Shown here one piece after another: positions 52,862 to 62,213 of a stretch of 64,000 nucleotides of DNA. Positions within the stretch are counted from its first letter, which is position 1. Each line of letters begins with the position of its first letter. The position numbers and the translations under genes are program-made. The notes below the pieces were generated by a model that ran no database searches, was not told the DNA's origin, and worked only from the letters and a program-made list of their open reading frames with translations. The stretch is from Pedobacter antarcticus (lineage in GTDB: Bacteria > Bacteroidota > Bacteroidia > Sphingobacteriales > Sphingobacteriaceae), in NCBI RefSeq assembly GCF_900112985.1, contig NZ_FONS01000013.1, forward strand, positions 41,391 through 105,390, read 5' to 3'.

Positions 52862-55800
52862 TTAGTCTAACGTAATATCTAAACCTAAGCCGCGCAGCTC
52901 ATGTACCAGTACATTGAATGACTCAGGTACACCAGGCGTAGGCAGGTTCTCACCTTTTACGATGGCTTCATAAGTTTTAGCTCTTCCGATAACATCATCC
53001 GACTTCACAGTCAGGATCTCCTGAAGAATATTAGCAGCACCGAATGCCTCTAATGCCCAAACCTCCATCTCACCAAAACGCTGACCACCGAATTGAGCTT
53101 TACCACCCAACGGCTGTTGTGTAATTAATGAGTACGGACCGATAGAACGGGCGTGCATCTTATCATCAACCATGTGACCAAGTTTCAGCATATAGATAAT
53201 ACCTACTGTAGTCGGCTGATCAAATTTCTCACCTGTTAAACCGTTATGCAGATAAGTTCTACCTGAAGCTGGAACACCAGCCTTAGCAATCCATTCTTCT
53301 ACCTCGTAATGTTTAGCACCATCAAAGATCGGAGTTGCAAATTTTACACCTAGTTCTTTTCCAGCCCAAGCAAGTACTGTTTCATAGATCTGACCTAAGT
53401 TCATACGTGAAGGTACACCCAGTGGGTTCAACACGATATCAACAGGAGTTCCATCATCCAGGAACGGCATATCTTCATCACGAACAATCCGGGCTACAAT
53501 ACCCTTATTACCGTGACGACCAGCCATCTTATCACCTACTTTTAACTTACGTTTCTTAGCTACATATACTTTAGCCATCTGAACAATACCTGAAGGCAGC
53601 TCGTCACCCACACTAATCGCAAACTTATCGCGTTTGTACGCTCCAAGTTCTTCGTTTACACGAATACCATAGTTGTGAATCAATAATTTGATCTGATCGT
53701 TTTTATCATCATCAGTTGTCCATTTGTATGGGTTGATGTGCGCAAACTCCAGGTCAGCTAAACTTTTTTGAGTGAATTTGGCGCCTTTAGGGAACAACAG
53801 TTCTTTATAGACGTTATAAATTCCCTGAGAAGTTTTACCGTTAACAATCTGGAAAAGTTTGTCAACAAGTTCATTTTTCAGGTTGGTTGTAGCCAGATTA
53901 TATCTCTTATCTAATTTTTCAATCGCTGCTTTTTCTTCAGCTTTTGTAGTTTTTTTAGCTCTTGAGAATAATTTGGTATCAATTACCACACCTTTAATTG
54001 AAGGCGGAGTTTTAAGGGATGCATCTTTTACGTCACCAGCTTTGTCACCAAAGATCGCACGTAATAATTTTTCCTCCGGAGAAGGGTCAGATTCACCTTT
54101 AGGTGTGATTTTACCGATCAGAATATCACCTTCTTTTACTTCAGCTCCAACGCGAATGATACCATTCTCGTCAAGATCTTTAGTCGCTTCTTCCGAAACG
54201 TTAGGGATATCTGGTGTCAGTTCTTCCTCACCACGTTTAGTATCACGAACCTCCAGTTCAAATTCTTCAATATGAAGTGAAGTGAAAATGTCCTCACGAA
54301 CGATACGCTCGCTGATTACAATCGCATCCTCAAAGTTATATCCCTGCCAAGGCATGAATGCCACTTTTAGATTACGACCAAGGGCTAATTCACCATTTTC
54401 AGTCGCATAACCTTCACAAAGCACCTGACCTTTAACAACTTTTTGGCCTTTTTTAACAATAGGTTTTAAGTTGATACAAGTGTTCTGATTGGTTTTTTTG
54501 AATTTGATTAATTTATAAGTTTTGCTATCACCTTCAAATGAAACCAGACGGTCTCCATCATTTCTGACATATTTGATTGTGATTTCATTAGCATCAACAT
54601 ATTCTACAACACCATCACCTTCGGCGTTGATCAGCGTTCTGGAGTCACGCGCTACACGTCCTTCCAGTCCTGTACCAACGATCGGTGCTTCAGGACGTAA
54701 TAAAGGCACTGCCTGACGCTGCATGTTGGATCCCATCAGGGCTCTGTTCGCATCATCATGCTCCAAGAAAGGAATCAATGAAGCTGCAATAGAGGTAATC
54801 TGATTTGGAGCAACATCCATCAAGTCTAATTTCTCAGGCTCGATAATCGGGAAGTCACCTTCATAACGTGCTTTAACACGTGGAGTTGTAAAGTTACCTT
54901 TGTCATCATACTCAGCATTTGCCTGTGCGATAGTTTTACCATCTTCATCTTCAGCAGATAAATAGATAACGTCTTCGTCAACAGCAACAATACCATCTCT
55001 TACAATTTTGTAAGGTGTTTCTATGAAACCTAAAGTATTGATCTTGGCATGTACACACAGAGAGGAGATCAGACCAATATTTGGTCCCTCAGGAGTCTCA
55101 ATCGTACATAACCTTCCATAGTGAGTATAGTGAACGTCACGTACCTCGAAACCAGCTCTCTCACGAGAAAGACCACCGGGCCCTAAGGCTGACAGACGAC
55201 GCTTGTGCGTAATCTCCGCCAGTGGATTCGTTTGGTCCATAAACTGTGACAACTGGTTCGTACCAAAGAATGAATTAATAACCGACGATAAAGTACGGGC
55301 GTTAATCAAATCAGTTGGTGTGAATACCTCATTGTCACGAATGTTCATCCGTTCACGGATAGTACGTGCCATACGTGCAAGACCGACACCAAACTGAGCG
55401 TATAATTGCTCACCTACGGTACGGACACGACGGTTTGATAAATGGTCAATATCATCGACCTCTTCTTTAGAGTTGATCAGTTTAATCAGATATTTAACAA
55501 TCGCAATGATATCTGCTTTTGTTAATACCTTTACGTGATCAGGAGTATCCATCTTCAACTTACGGTTGATTCTGTAACGACCTACATCACCCAGATCATA
55601 ACGTTTGTCCGAGAAGAACAGACGCTCTATGATACCCCTTGCAGTTTCCTCATCAGGTGGTTCTGCATTACGCAAAGCACGGTAGATGTTTTCCACAGCC
55701 TCTTTTTCAGAGTTGGATGTATCTTTTTGTAAAGTATTATATATAATTGTATAATCTGCCTGACTTGCACCATCATCTTTAGATAAGATGATAGTTTTTA

Positions 55801-56665
55801 CGCCGGCATCAATGATCATATCAATGTGTTCGTCTTCTAAAACAGTATCCCTGTCAAGAATCACTTCGTTACGATCAATTGAAACTACCTCACCGGTATC
55901 CTCATCAACGAAATCCTCAACCCATTTTCTCAGTACCCTTGCAGCAAGTTTACGACCGATATATTTTTTCAGACCAGATTTGCTAACCTTAACCTCATCG
56001 GCAAGATCAAACAGTTCCAGAATGTCTTTATCAGAGTCGTAACCAATTGCACGAAGCAGTGTGGTAACAGGGAACTTTTTCTTACGGTCAATATATGCAT
56101 ACATGACGTTATTTACGTCAGTAGCAAATTCGATCCATGATCCTTTAAAAGGAATAACACGTGCAGAATACAGTTTGGTACCGTTAGTGTGACGGCTCTG
56201 GCCGAAGAACACACCTGGTGACCTGTGCAACTGGGAAACAATAACACGTTCAGCACCATTGATCACAAATGTACCTTTAGGGGTCATATATGGAATAGTA
56301 CCCAGATATACATCCTGAATAATGGTTTCAAAATCTTCGTGCTCCGCGTCGTTACAGGAAAGCTTTAATTTAGCTTTCAACGGAACACTATAAGTTAACC
56401 CACGGTCAATACACTCTGGTATATCATAACGCGGTGGATCAATAAAATAATCAAGAAACTCCAGAACAAAAATATTCCTGGAATCAGTGATTGGAAAATT
56501 TTCAGCAAATACTTTAAACAACCCTTCAGTGTGACGGTTGTCTGATGTAGTTTCTATCTGAAAAAATTCTCTGAATGATTGCAACTGTACATCAAGAAAA
56601 TCGGGATAATCGATGATGTGCTTACTTCGTGCAAAATTTACTCTTTGGTCGACTTTATTTGCCAA
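52862..56665 (-). CDS. rpoB: DNA-directed RNA polymerase subunit beta
   Basis: 1267 residues, normal for the phylum. It has the rifampicin region FFGTNQLSQFMDQTNPLAEI and THKRRLSALGPGGLSRERAG, and the C-terminal KVGDKMAGRHGNKGI and KAQFGGQRFGEMEVWALEA blocks. It forms the catalytic core with RpoC. The long upstream gap to rplL (about 150 bp) contains two inverted repeats. Confidence 0.97.
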   Translation of the reverse strand: MANKVDQRVNFARSKHIIDYPDFLDVQLQSFREFFQIETTSDNRHTEGLFKVFAENFPITDSRNIFVLEFLDYFIDPPRYDIPECIDRGLTYSVPLKAKLKLSCNDAEHEDFETIIQDVYLGTIPYMTPKGTFVINGAERVIVSQLHRSPGVFFGQSRHTNGTKLYSARVIPFKGSWIEFATDVNNVMYAYIDRKKKFPVTTLLRAIGYDSDKDILELFDLADEVKVSKSGLKKYIGRKLAARVLRKWVEDFVDEDTGEVVSIDRNEVILDRDTVLEDEHIDMIIDAGVKTIILSKDDGASQADYTIIYNTLQKDTSNSEKEAVENIYRALRNAEPPDEETARGIIERLFFSDKRYDLGDVGRYRINRKLKMDTPDHVKVLTKADIIAIVKYLIKLINSKEEVDDIDHLSNRRVRTVGEQLYAQFGVGLARMARTIRERMNIRDNEVFTPTDLINARTLSSVINSFFGTNQLSQFMDQTNPLAEITHKRRLSALGPGGLSRERAGFEVRDVHYTHYGRLCTIETPEGPNIGLISSLCVHAKINTLGFIETPYKIVRDGIVAVDEDVIYLSAEDEDGKTIAQANAEYDDKGNFTTPRVKARYEGDFPIIEPEKLDLMDVAPNQITSIAASLIPFLEHDDANRALMGSNMQRQAVPLLRPEAPIVGTGLEGRVARDSRTLINAEGDGVVEYVDANEITIKYVRNDGDRLVSFEGDSKTYKLIKFKKTNQNTCINLKPIVKKGQKVVKGQVLCEGYATENGELALGRNLKVAFMPWQGYNFEDAIVISERIVREDIFTSLHIEEFELEVRDTKRGEEELTPDIPNVSEEATKDLDENGIIRVGAEVKEGDILIGKITPKGESDPSPEEKLLRAIFGDKAGDVKDASLKTPPSIKGVVIDTKLFSRAKKTTKAEEKAAIEKLDKRYNLATTNLKNELVDKLFQIVNGKTSQGIYNVYKELLFPKGAKFTQKSLADLEFAHINPYKWTTDDDKNDQIKLLIHNYGIRVNEELGAYKRDKFAISVGDELPSGIVQMAKVYVAKKRKLKVGDKMAGRHGNKGIVARIVRDEDMPFLDDGTPVDIVLNPLGVPSRMNLGQIYETVLAWAGKELGVKFATPIFDGAKHYEVEEWIAKAGVPASGRTYLHNGLTGEKFDQPTTVGIIYMLKLGHMVDDKMHARSIGPYSLITQQPLGGKAQFGGQRFGEMEVWALEAFGAANILQEILTVKSDDVIGRAKTYEAIVKGENLPTPGVPESFNVLVHELRGLGLDITLD

Positions 56666-56702
56666 GGTACTAAAGTTAATTTAGTTTAAGAATAAACTAT
56701 TT

Positions 56703-56737
56703 GTTTGGTTTGCCGTGAGACATTTCACCAACCAAAC
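56703..56737 (-). promoter_or_regulatory. Stem-loop in the rpoB leader
   Basis: GTTTGGTT (56703-56710) pairs perfectly with AACCAAAC (56730-56737), with an inner GTGA/TCAC stem. It is 38 bp upstream of the rpoB ATG and has no T-run. Confidence 0.55.
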
Positions 56738-56762
56738 TTAGATGAAATGTATATAAACAGGT

Positions 56763-56792
56763 ATAGACTCCGACTATATAGTCGGAGTCTAT
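56763..56792 (-). promoter_or_regulatory. Perfect 30-bp palindrome between rplL and rpoB
   Basis: The 30 bases from 56763 to 56792 equal their own reverse complement (arms ATAGACTCCGACTAT). Neither side has a strong T-run. It lies 26 bp past the rplL stop codon. In RNA it makes a stable hairpin; possible roles are attenuation or an RNase processing site. Confidence 0.75.
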
Positions 56793-56818
56793 GTTTAATT
56801 TATATTGAAATTAAGTGA

Positions 56819-57193
56819 TTACTTAACCTCAACTACAGCTCCAGCTTCTTCTAATTGTTTTTTCAAAGCTTCAGCTTCGTCTTTAGTAACGCCAACTTTT
56901 AATTCTTTTGGTGCACCATCAACTAAGTCTTTTGCCTCTTTTAAGCCTAATCCAGTTAAGTCTTTAACTAACTTAACAACAGCTAATTTCTGACCACCAG
57001 CTTCTTTAAGGATTACATCAAAAGAAGTTTTTTCTTCAGCTGCAGGAGCAGCATCACCAGCAGGACCTGCAACAGCAACTGCAGCAGCAGCTGGTTCGAT
57101 ACCATACTCGTCTTTAAGGATTTGAGCTAATTCGTTAACTTCTTTAACTGTTAAGTTTACTAATTGCTCAGCAAACGCTTTTAAATCTGCCAT
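56819..57193 (-). CDS. rplL: 50S ribosomal protein L7/L12
   Basis: 124 residues. N-terminal dimerisation helices (LKAFAEQLVNLTVKEVNELA), an Ala/Pro-rich hinge (AAAAVAVAGPAGDAAPAAEE) and the C-terminal domain with KTSFDVILKEAGGQKLAVVK and LGLKEAKDLVDGAPKELK. It is the flexible stalk protein that recruits translation GTPases. It is in the rplK-rplA-rplJ-rplL-rpoB-rpoC order, 63 bp after rplJ. Confidence 0.98.
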   Translation of the reverse strand: MADLKAFAEQLVNLTVKEVNELAQILKDEYGIEPAAAAVAVAGPAGDAAPAAEEKTSFDVILKEAGGQKLAVVKLVKDLTGLGLKEAKDLVDGAPKELKVGVTKDEAEALKKQLEEAGAVVEVK

Positions 57194-57256
57194 TGTATAG
57201 AGTTTTTAAAATTTTACGTAAAATAATATTAATTTATAGAACTTATGAGGTGTTCC

Positions 57257-57778
57257 TTAACCTTCTCTTTCCTGAAGAGTTTTAACAATTCCTGCGATTT
57301 TACCGCCACTAGATTTCAATGCTGAAATAACATTTTTAGCTGGTGATTGTAACAAGCCAATGATATCTCCGATTAACTCTTCTCTTGATTTCAAGCTAAC
57401 CAGGGCATCTAAATGATCATCTCCAACAAAGATAGCAGTGTCAATATAAGCTGCTTTCAATAATGGTTTGTCAGAACCTTTTCTCAAGGCTTTGATCAGC
57501 TTAGCCGGACCATTACCAGTTTTTGAGAATAATAAAGCCGACTGACCTTTTAAAGCTGCAAAGATATCTGAGTTATCGCCTTCTAATCCTTCAATCGCTT
57601 TTCTGATTAAAGTATTTTTAGCAACCTGCATTTCAATACCGCTTTCGAAACATTTGCGACGGATGTTGTTAACTTTCTCAACAGACAAGCTTGATGTATC
57701 GGCAATATAAAAATTACCAAATTCCTGCATCTTCTCTTGAAGAGCCGAAACTACTTCGTGTTTTTCTTCTCTGTTCAT
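57257..57778 (-). CDS. rplJ: 50S ribosomal protein L10
   Basis: 173 residues. The N-terminal rRNA-binding domain (VVSALQEKMQEFGNFYIADT, IRRKCFESGIEMQVAKNTLI) is followed by a C-terminal helix that anchors L7/L12 dimers. It begins 2 bp after the rplA stop codon, so there is no separate L10 leader directly in front; any L10-mediated autoregulation would act elsewhere in the operon. Confidence 0.97.
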   Translation of the reverse strand: MNREEKHEVVSALQEKMQEFGNFYIADTSSLSVEKVNNIRRKCFESGIEMQVAKNTLIRKAIEGLEGDNSDIFAALKGQSALLFSKTGNGPAKLIKALRKGSDKPLLKAAYIDTAIFVGDDHLDALVSLKSREELIGDIIGLLQSPAKNVISALKSSGGKIAGIVKTLQEREG

Positions 57779-57780
57779 AA

Positions 57781-58479
57781 TTAGATCCCTGCTACTGATT
57801 TAGTTTCGATTGCAATCCCAGGACTCATTGTAGAAGAAACATGAATGCTCTTAAAATAAGTTCCTTTAGCAGCAGATGGTTTTAGCTTAGAAATTACCTG
57901 AAGTACTTCTAATGCATTTTCATATATTTTTTCTGCTGGGAATGATACTTTTCCTACTGAAGCGTGTATAATACCACTTTTGTCAACTTTAAAATCAATT
58001 TTACCGCCTTTTACATCAGTAACTGCTTTTCCAACTTCGTTGGTTACAGTTCCTGATTTAGGGTTTGGCATAAGGTTACGTGGACCTAAAACGCGGCCCA
58101 GTTTACCTACTTTTGCCATACAAGCAGGAGTAGTGATAATAATGTCAACATCAGTCCATCCACCTTCAATCTTGGCTACATATTCGTCTAAACCTACGAA
58201 ATCTGCACCTGCTGCTTTAGCTTCTTCTTCCTTATCAGGATTACAAAGTACTAAAACACGTACAGTTTTACCTGTACCATGAGGTAAAGTAGCGATACCA
58301 CGTACCATTTGATTCGCTTTACGCGGATCAACACCTAAAGAGATGTCGATATCAACCGAAGCATCAAATTTGGTGGTAGTGATTTCTTTTACCAAAGCAG
58401 CCGCATCCTTTAAAGAATACGTTTTACCAGATTCTAGTTTAGCATGTGCCTTTTTTTGATTTTTTGTTAATTTAGCCAC
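57781..58479 (-). CDS. rplA: 50S ribosomal protein L1
   Basis: 232 residues with KFDASVDIDISLGVDPRKANQ-type N-terminal sequence, LVKEITTTKF, and the central domain GKLGRVLGPRNLMPNPKSGT. It forms the L1 stalk that helps release deacylated tRNA and in many bacteria represses its own operon. It lies 23 bp after rplK. Confidence 0.98.
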   Translation of the reverse strand: MAKLTKNQKKAHAKLESGKTYSLKDAAALVKEITTTKFDASVDIDISLGVDPRKANQMVRGIATLPHGTGKTVRVLVLCNPDKEEEAKAAGADFVGLDEYVAKIEGGWTDVDIIITTPACMAKVGKLGRVLGPRNLMPNPKSGTVTNEVGKAVTDVKGGKIDFKVDKSGIIHASVGKVSFPAEKIYENALEVLQVISKLKPSAAKGTYFKSIHVSSTMSPGIAIETKSVAGI

Positions 58480-58502
58480 TGTTGTAAACTGTTTTTTGTT
58501 AA

Positions 58503-58946
58503 TTAATTTGTCCAGGGTGCATCGCCGCTAACGGTGATTCCCATACTGCGTGCTGTACCGGCAACCATACTCATTGCCGATTCGATAGTGAATGCATTTA
58601 AATCAGTCATTTTATCTTCAGCAATTGACTTAACCTGATCCCAAGTCACCGAACCAACTTTCTTACGGTTGGGCTCAGCAGAACCACTCGCTAATTTAGT
58701 TGCATCTTTTAACTGGATAGCAACAGGAGGGGTTTTGATGATAAATTCGAAAGACTTGTCAGCATAAACAGTAATTACAACAGGTAATACTTTACCAGGC
58801 TTATCTTGGGTACGAGCATTAAATTGCTTGCAAAATTCCATGATATTAACACCTTTAGCACCTAATGCAGGTCCTACTGGTGGTGATGGATTTGCAGCTC
58901 CTCCTTTGATTTGTAATTTAACAAGCGCACTGACTTCTTTTGCCAT
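58503..58946 (-). CDS. rplK: 50S ribosomal protein L11
   Basis: 147 residues. The N-terminal IKGGAANPSPPVGPALGAKG with the proline helix and the C-terminal rRNA-binding half (KVGSVTWDQVKSIAEDKMTD, AGTARSMGITVSG) are clear. It is part of the GTPase-associated centre. It is 77 bp downstream of nusG. Confidence 0.98.
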   Translation of the reverse strand: MAKEVSALVKLQIKGGAANPSPPVGPALGAKGVNIMEFCKQFNARTQDKPGKVLPVVITVYADKSFEFIIKTPPVAIQLKDATKLASGSAEPNRKKVGSVTWDQVKSIAEDKMTDLNAFTIESAMSMVAGTARSMGITVSGDAPWTN

Positions 58947-59023
58947 TTTCTGATTTGTTAATTGTAATACTCAATGTTATAATGTTGGAAGCAAGTAACA
59001 TTTAAGATTTTATAAAGGTTGAA

Positions 59024-59566
59024 CTATTCTTTTTCAACCTGCATGTAGTTAAGTTCAAGCGGGGTTTTTCTACCGAAAATCTTAACCATAACTTTTAATT
59101 TCTTTTTCTCTTCGTTAACCTCTTCGATTACTCCGGTAAATCCGTTGAATGGACCGTCCATAACTTTGACATTTTCACCAACATAATAAGCCACATTCAT
59201 GGTCTCACCCTGTTGACTCATTTCATCAACTTTACCTAAAATACGATTAACTTCAGCTTGACGCATTGGAACTGGATTCCCGCCTTTATCTCCTAGAAAA
59301 CCGATAACGCTGTTTACATTTTTGATAATGTGTTCTAACTCTCCGTCCAGAGTAGCTTCGATAAGCACATAACCAGGATAGAAGTTGCGCTCTTTTGCAA
59401 TTTTCTTTCCTTCTTTCATCTGGTAGTATTTCTCCATAGGTATTAAAACCTGAGGAACAAGGTGGGAGAACCCTAAACGACTAATTTCAGAATCGATGTA
59501 TTGTTTAACCTTCTTCTCTTTTCCGCTAACCGCCCTAACTACATACCATTTTAACTGATCGCTCAT
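59024..59566 (-). CDS. nusG: Transcription termination/antitermination protein NusG
   Basis: 180 residues. NGN domain with WYVVRAVSGKEKKVKQYID and FYPGYVLIEATLDGEL, and a C-terminal KOW domain with GENVKVMDGPFNGFTGVIEE. It binds RNA polymerase and couples it to ribosomes or Rho. It follows secE by 8 bp in the conserved secE-nusG pair. Confidence 0.97.
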   Translation of the reverse strand: MSDQLKWYVVRAVSGKEKKVKQYIDSEISRLGFSHLVPQVLIPMEKYYQMKEGKKIAKERNFYPGYVLIEATLDGELEHIIKNVNSVIGFLGDKGGNPVPMRQAEVNRILGKVDEMSQQGETMNVAYYVGENVKVMDGPFNGFTGVIEEVNEEKKKLKVMVKIFGRKTPLELNYMQVEKE

Positions 59567-59574
59567 TTACCTAT

Positions 59575-59772
59575 TTAATTAGAAAGTGATTTATAAAAAG
59601 TATCCAACACAAATGTAGACCCTTTATCCATCGCAAAGATAACAATTGCAATGATAAACGACGCTACCAGAACCAGCACTGCAGAATTTTGCAATTCTCC
59701 CCATGTAGGCCAGGTAACCTTCTGGGTCATTTCTTCATACGATTCTTTAATAAATTGAACTACACCAGCCAT
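59575..59772 (-). CDS. secE: Preprotein translocase subunit SecE
   Basis: 65 residues from the ATG at 59772; the frame opens at 59796 inside the tRNA-Trp gene, so the shorter start is right. FIKESYEEMTQKVTWPTWGE is the cytoplasmic amphipathic helix, followed by one membrane segment (NSAVLVLVASFIIAIVIFAM). It is the small subunit of the SecYEG channel. Confidence 0.95.
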   Translation of the reverse strand: MAGVVQFIKESYEEMTQKVTWPTWGELQNSAVLVLVASFIIAIVIFAMDKGSTFVLDTFYKSLSN

Positions 59773-59785
59773 ATTTAAGTTTTTG

Positions 59786-59856
59786 CACGGGAACAAGGAT
59801 TCGAACCCTGATCAAAGGTTTTGGAGACCTCTATTCTACCATTGAACTATTCCCGT
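59786..59856 (-). tRNA. tRNA-Trp (anticodon CCA)
   Basis: 71 nt. Acceptor ACGGGAA pairs with TTCCCGT, the anticodon stem GAGGT/ACCTT holds the loop CTCCAAA (anticodon CCA), and the T arm is CAGGG-TTCGAAT-CCTTG. No CCA end is encoded, consistent with the presence of cca. It lies between tuf and secE. Confidence 0.95.
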
Positions 59857-59863
59857 GTTTAAA

Positions 59864-59898
59864 ACAAAGTACTCAGGCTCAGCACCTGAGTACTTTGT
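59864..59898 (-). terminator. Hairpin between tuf and tRNA-Trp
   Basis: ACAAAGTACTCAGG pairs perfectly with CCTGAGTACTTTGT (14 bp) around a seven-base loop, followed on the minus strand by TTTTAAAC. It is a weak terminator or processing signal just before the tRNA. Confidence 0.65.
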
Positions 59899-59933
59899 AG
59901 TATTTTAATTAGCTTGCCTTTTGGCCTGCTTAA

Positions 59934-61121
59934 TTATTTTACGATTTCAGTAACCTGACCAGCACCTACTGTTCTACCACCCTCACGGATAGCGAAACGT
60001 AAACCTTTTTCCATTGCGATTGCGTTGATCAATTTAACATTGATAGTAACGTTATCACCTGGCATAACCATTTCAGTTCCTTCAGCAAGAGAGATCTCAC
60101 CAGTAACGTCTGTGGTACGGAAGTAGAATTGTGGACGGTATTTGTTAAAGAATGGAGTGTGACGTCCACCTTCAGCTTTTGATAATACATAGATCTCAGC
60201 AACGAAATCTGTGTGAGGAGTTACAGAACCTGGTTTACAGATAACCATACCACGACGGATATCAGTTTTCTCAATACCACGTAATAATAATCCTACGTTA
60301 TCACCTGCTTCACCATAATCAAGGATCTTACGGAACATCTCAACACCTGTAACAGTTGATTTAAGATTTTCTGCACCCATACCCAAGATCTCAACTGGAT
60401 CACCAGAGTTGATTACACCACGCTCAATACGACCAGTTGCAACAGTACCACGACCAGTGATCGAGAATACGTCCTCAACAGGCATCAAGAATGGAAGCTC
60501 AGTTAAACGTGGAGGAATTGGAATGTAGCTATCTACAGCATCCATTAATTCCATGATTTTACCAACCCATTTAGCATCACCATTCAAACCACCTAATGCA
60601 GATCCTTGAATAACAGGGATTTCATCACCAGGGAAGTCATAGAAAGATAATAATTCACGAACTTCCATCTCTACTAATTCAAGTAATTCAGGATCGTCAA
60701 CCATATCCACTTTGTTCATGAATACTACTAATGAAGGAACACCTACCTGACGAGCTAACAAAATGTGCTCGCGAGTTTGTGGCATCGGACCATCTGTAGC
60801 AGCTACAACGATAATAGCACCATCCATTTGCGCAGCACCAGTAACCATGTTCTTTACGTAATCCGCGTGACCTGGACAGTCAACGTGTGCGTAGTGACGG
60901 CTAGCTGTTGAATACTCAACGTGTGATGTGTTAATAGTGATACCTCTTTCTTTTTCCTCTGGAGCAGAGTCAATCGAATCAAATGAACGCGCCTCAGATA
61001 AACCAGCATCAGATAACACTTTAGTGATAGCTGCTGTTAAGGTTGTTTTACCGTGGTCAACGTGACCGATTGTGCCGATGTTTAAGTGCGGCTTACTGCG
61101 GTCAAACTTTTCTTTTGCCAT
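59934..61121 (-). CDS. tuf: Translation elongation factor Tu
   Basis: 395 residues. G1 GHVDHGKTTLT, G3 DCPGHADYVKNM, G4 FMNKVDMVDD and G5 QGSALGGLNG are complete, followed by the two beta-barrel domains and the C-terminal EGGRTVGAGQVTEIVK. It delivers aminoacyl-tRNA to the ribosome. Four tRNA genes lie upstream on the same strand, the usual tRNA-tuf transcript. Confidence 0.98.
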   Translation of the reverse strand: MAKEKFDRSKPHLNIGTIGHVDHGKTTLTAAITKVLSDAGLSEARSFDSIDSAPEEKERGITINTSHVEYSTASRHYAHVDCPGHADYVKNMVTGAAQMDGAIIVVAATDGPMPQTREHILLARQVGVPSLVVFMNKVDMVDDPELLELVEMEVRELLSFYDFPGDEIPVIQGSALGGLNGDAKWVGKIMELMDAVDSYIPIPPRLTELPFLMPVEDVFSITGRGTVATGRIERGVINSGDPVEILGMGAENLKSTVTGVEMFRKILDYGEAGDNVGLLLRGIEKTDIRRGMVICKPGSVTPHTDFVAEIYVLSKAEGGRHTPFFNKYRPQFYFRTTDVTGEISLAEGTEMVMPGDNVTINVKLINAIAMEKGLRFAIREGGRTVGAGQVTEIVK

Positions 61122-61255
61122 GTTTTTATACTTATTAGTAGGTTAACTTTTATTTTTAATTATTGTTTTGATACAATTTCAATACAAAAAACCTTGTTGA
61201 TTCTGCACATTTACTAACAGATTTAACAAAGCTTTTTCATTTTTTTTCATTCCTG

Positions 61256-61327
<72 letters not shown>

Positions 61328-61398
61328 TTATTTAATCCTTCACGACATACCGGTATGGTATTACTCGTGACCATCTTACCGACTACTCTTTGAATCAG

Positions 61399-61471
61399 AG
61401 CGAAAGACGAGGTTCGAACTCGCGACCTATAGCTTGGAAGGCTATCGCTCTACCAACTGAGCTACTTTCGC
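61399..61471 (-). tRNA. tRNA-Gly (anticodon TCC)
   Basis: 73 nt. Acceptor GCGAAAG/CTTTCGC; the anticodon stem ATAGC/GCTAT holds CTTCCAA, giving anticodon TCC. Confidence 0.96.
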
Positions 61472-61482
61472 TTATTTAAAAG

Positions 61483-61565
61483 TGGGGGGAGAAGGATTCG
61501 AACCTTCGAAGTCTTGCGACAACAGAGTTACAGTCTGTCCCATTTGGCCACTCTGGTATCCCCCC
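61483..61565 (-). tRNA. tRNA-Tyr (anticodon GTA)
   Basis: 83 nt with a long variable arm, as expected for bacterial tRNA-Tyr. Acceptor GGGGGGA/TCCCCCC; the anticodon loop CTGTAAC gives GTA. Confidence 0.96.
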
Positions 61566-61603
61566 ATTCTCTAAATCGCCACACCTTCGTGCGGATCTAA
61601 GAG

Positions 61604-61676
<73 letters not shown>

Positions 61677-61789
61677 TTTTAATTATTTGTTAAACATTCA
61701 CAGAACAAACCAACTCTTCAAAGCTTAACACCTGTTCTGAATTGGAATGCAAATATACAAGCATATTTTATAAATGCAAAACTATTTTC

Positions 61790-61820
61790 AAAAAAAAACC
61801 GGCAGTTTTAATGCTGCCGG
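61790..61820 (-). terminator. Terminator after hpf
   Basis: On the minus strand CCGGCAGC and GCTGCCGG-type arms (CCGGCAGCATTAAAACTGCC core) form a stem followed by nine T. It separates the xer-hpf transcript from the tRNA-tuf transcript. Confidence 0.9.
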
Positions 61821-61851
61821 CGTTCTTGATAAAGGCTGTTAAAATATACTC

Positions 61852-62199
61852 CTAATAATCAGATACTTCATTCGCATTTATTAAAACCTTATGCTCAGAA
61901 AGTTTTGCACGAGTTTTATCTTTATGTTTAGTTATTTGTTTTCTTAAGGATTCAATTGACAAATCTGTCGCTTCTTCGAAGCTTTTGCATTGCTCTTTTG
62001 CAAACAGTATTCCGCCCGGTACTATCAGTTTGATTTCACTAATTTTATTGGCTTCATCTTCTACATTTTCTAATTTAAGGTAAACTTCACCACTGATAAT
62101 CTGGTCATGGAACTGATCCAGCTTGTCAACTTTTTTCTGAATGAAGTCTAGTAATTTGTGATCTGCATTGAAATGGATTGATTGAACTGTAATTTTCAT
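61852..62199 (-). CDS. hpf: Ribosome hibernation-promoting factor (short HPF/RaiA)
   Basis: 115 residues. MKITVQSIHFNADHKLLDFI and KVDKLDQFHDQIISGEVYLK match the N-terminal HPF/RaiA domain; the basic C-terminal part follows, without the long-HPF dimerisation domain. It binds the decoding region of idle ribosomes. It begins 14 bp after the tyrosine recombinase stop codon and has an exceptionally good Shine-Dalgarno sequence. Confidence 0.93.
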   Translation of the reverse strand: MKITVQSIHFNADHKLLDFIQKKVDKLDQFHDQIISGEVYLKLENVEDEANKISEIKLIVPGGILFAKEQCKSFEEATDLSIESLRKQITKHKDKTRAKLSEHKVLINANEVSDY

Positions 62200-62204
62200 T
62201 TTTT

Positions 62205-62210
62205 CCTCCT
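62205..62210 (-). promoter_or_regulatory. Strong Shine-Dalgarno sequence of hpf (AGGAGG)
   Basis: On the minus strand AAGGAGG ends 5 nt before the hpf ATG, an ideal spacing. Clear sites like this are rare in Bacteroidota genes, including the other genes in this window. Confidence 0.8.
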
Positions 62211-62213
62211 TTT

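Noticed and set aside
59773..59796. Extended secE start at 59796
   Set aside because: It lies inside the tRNA-Trp gene.
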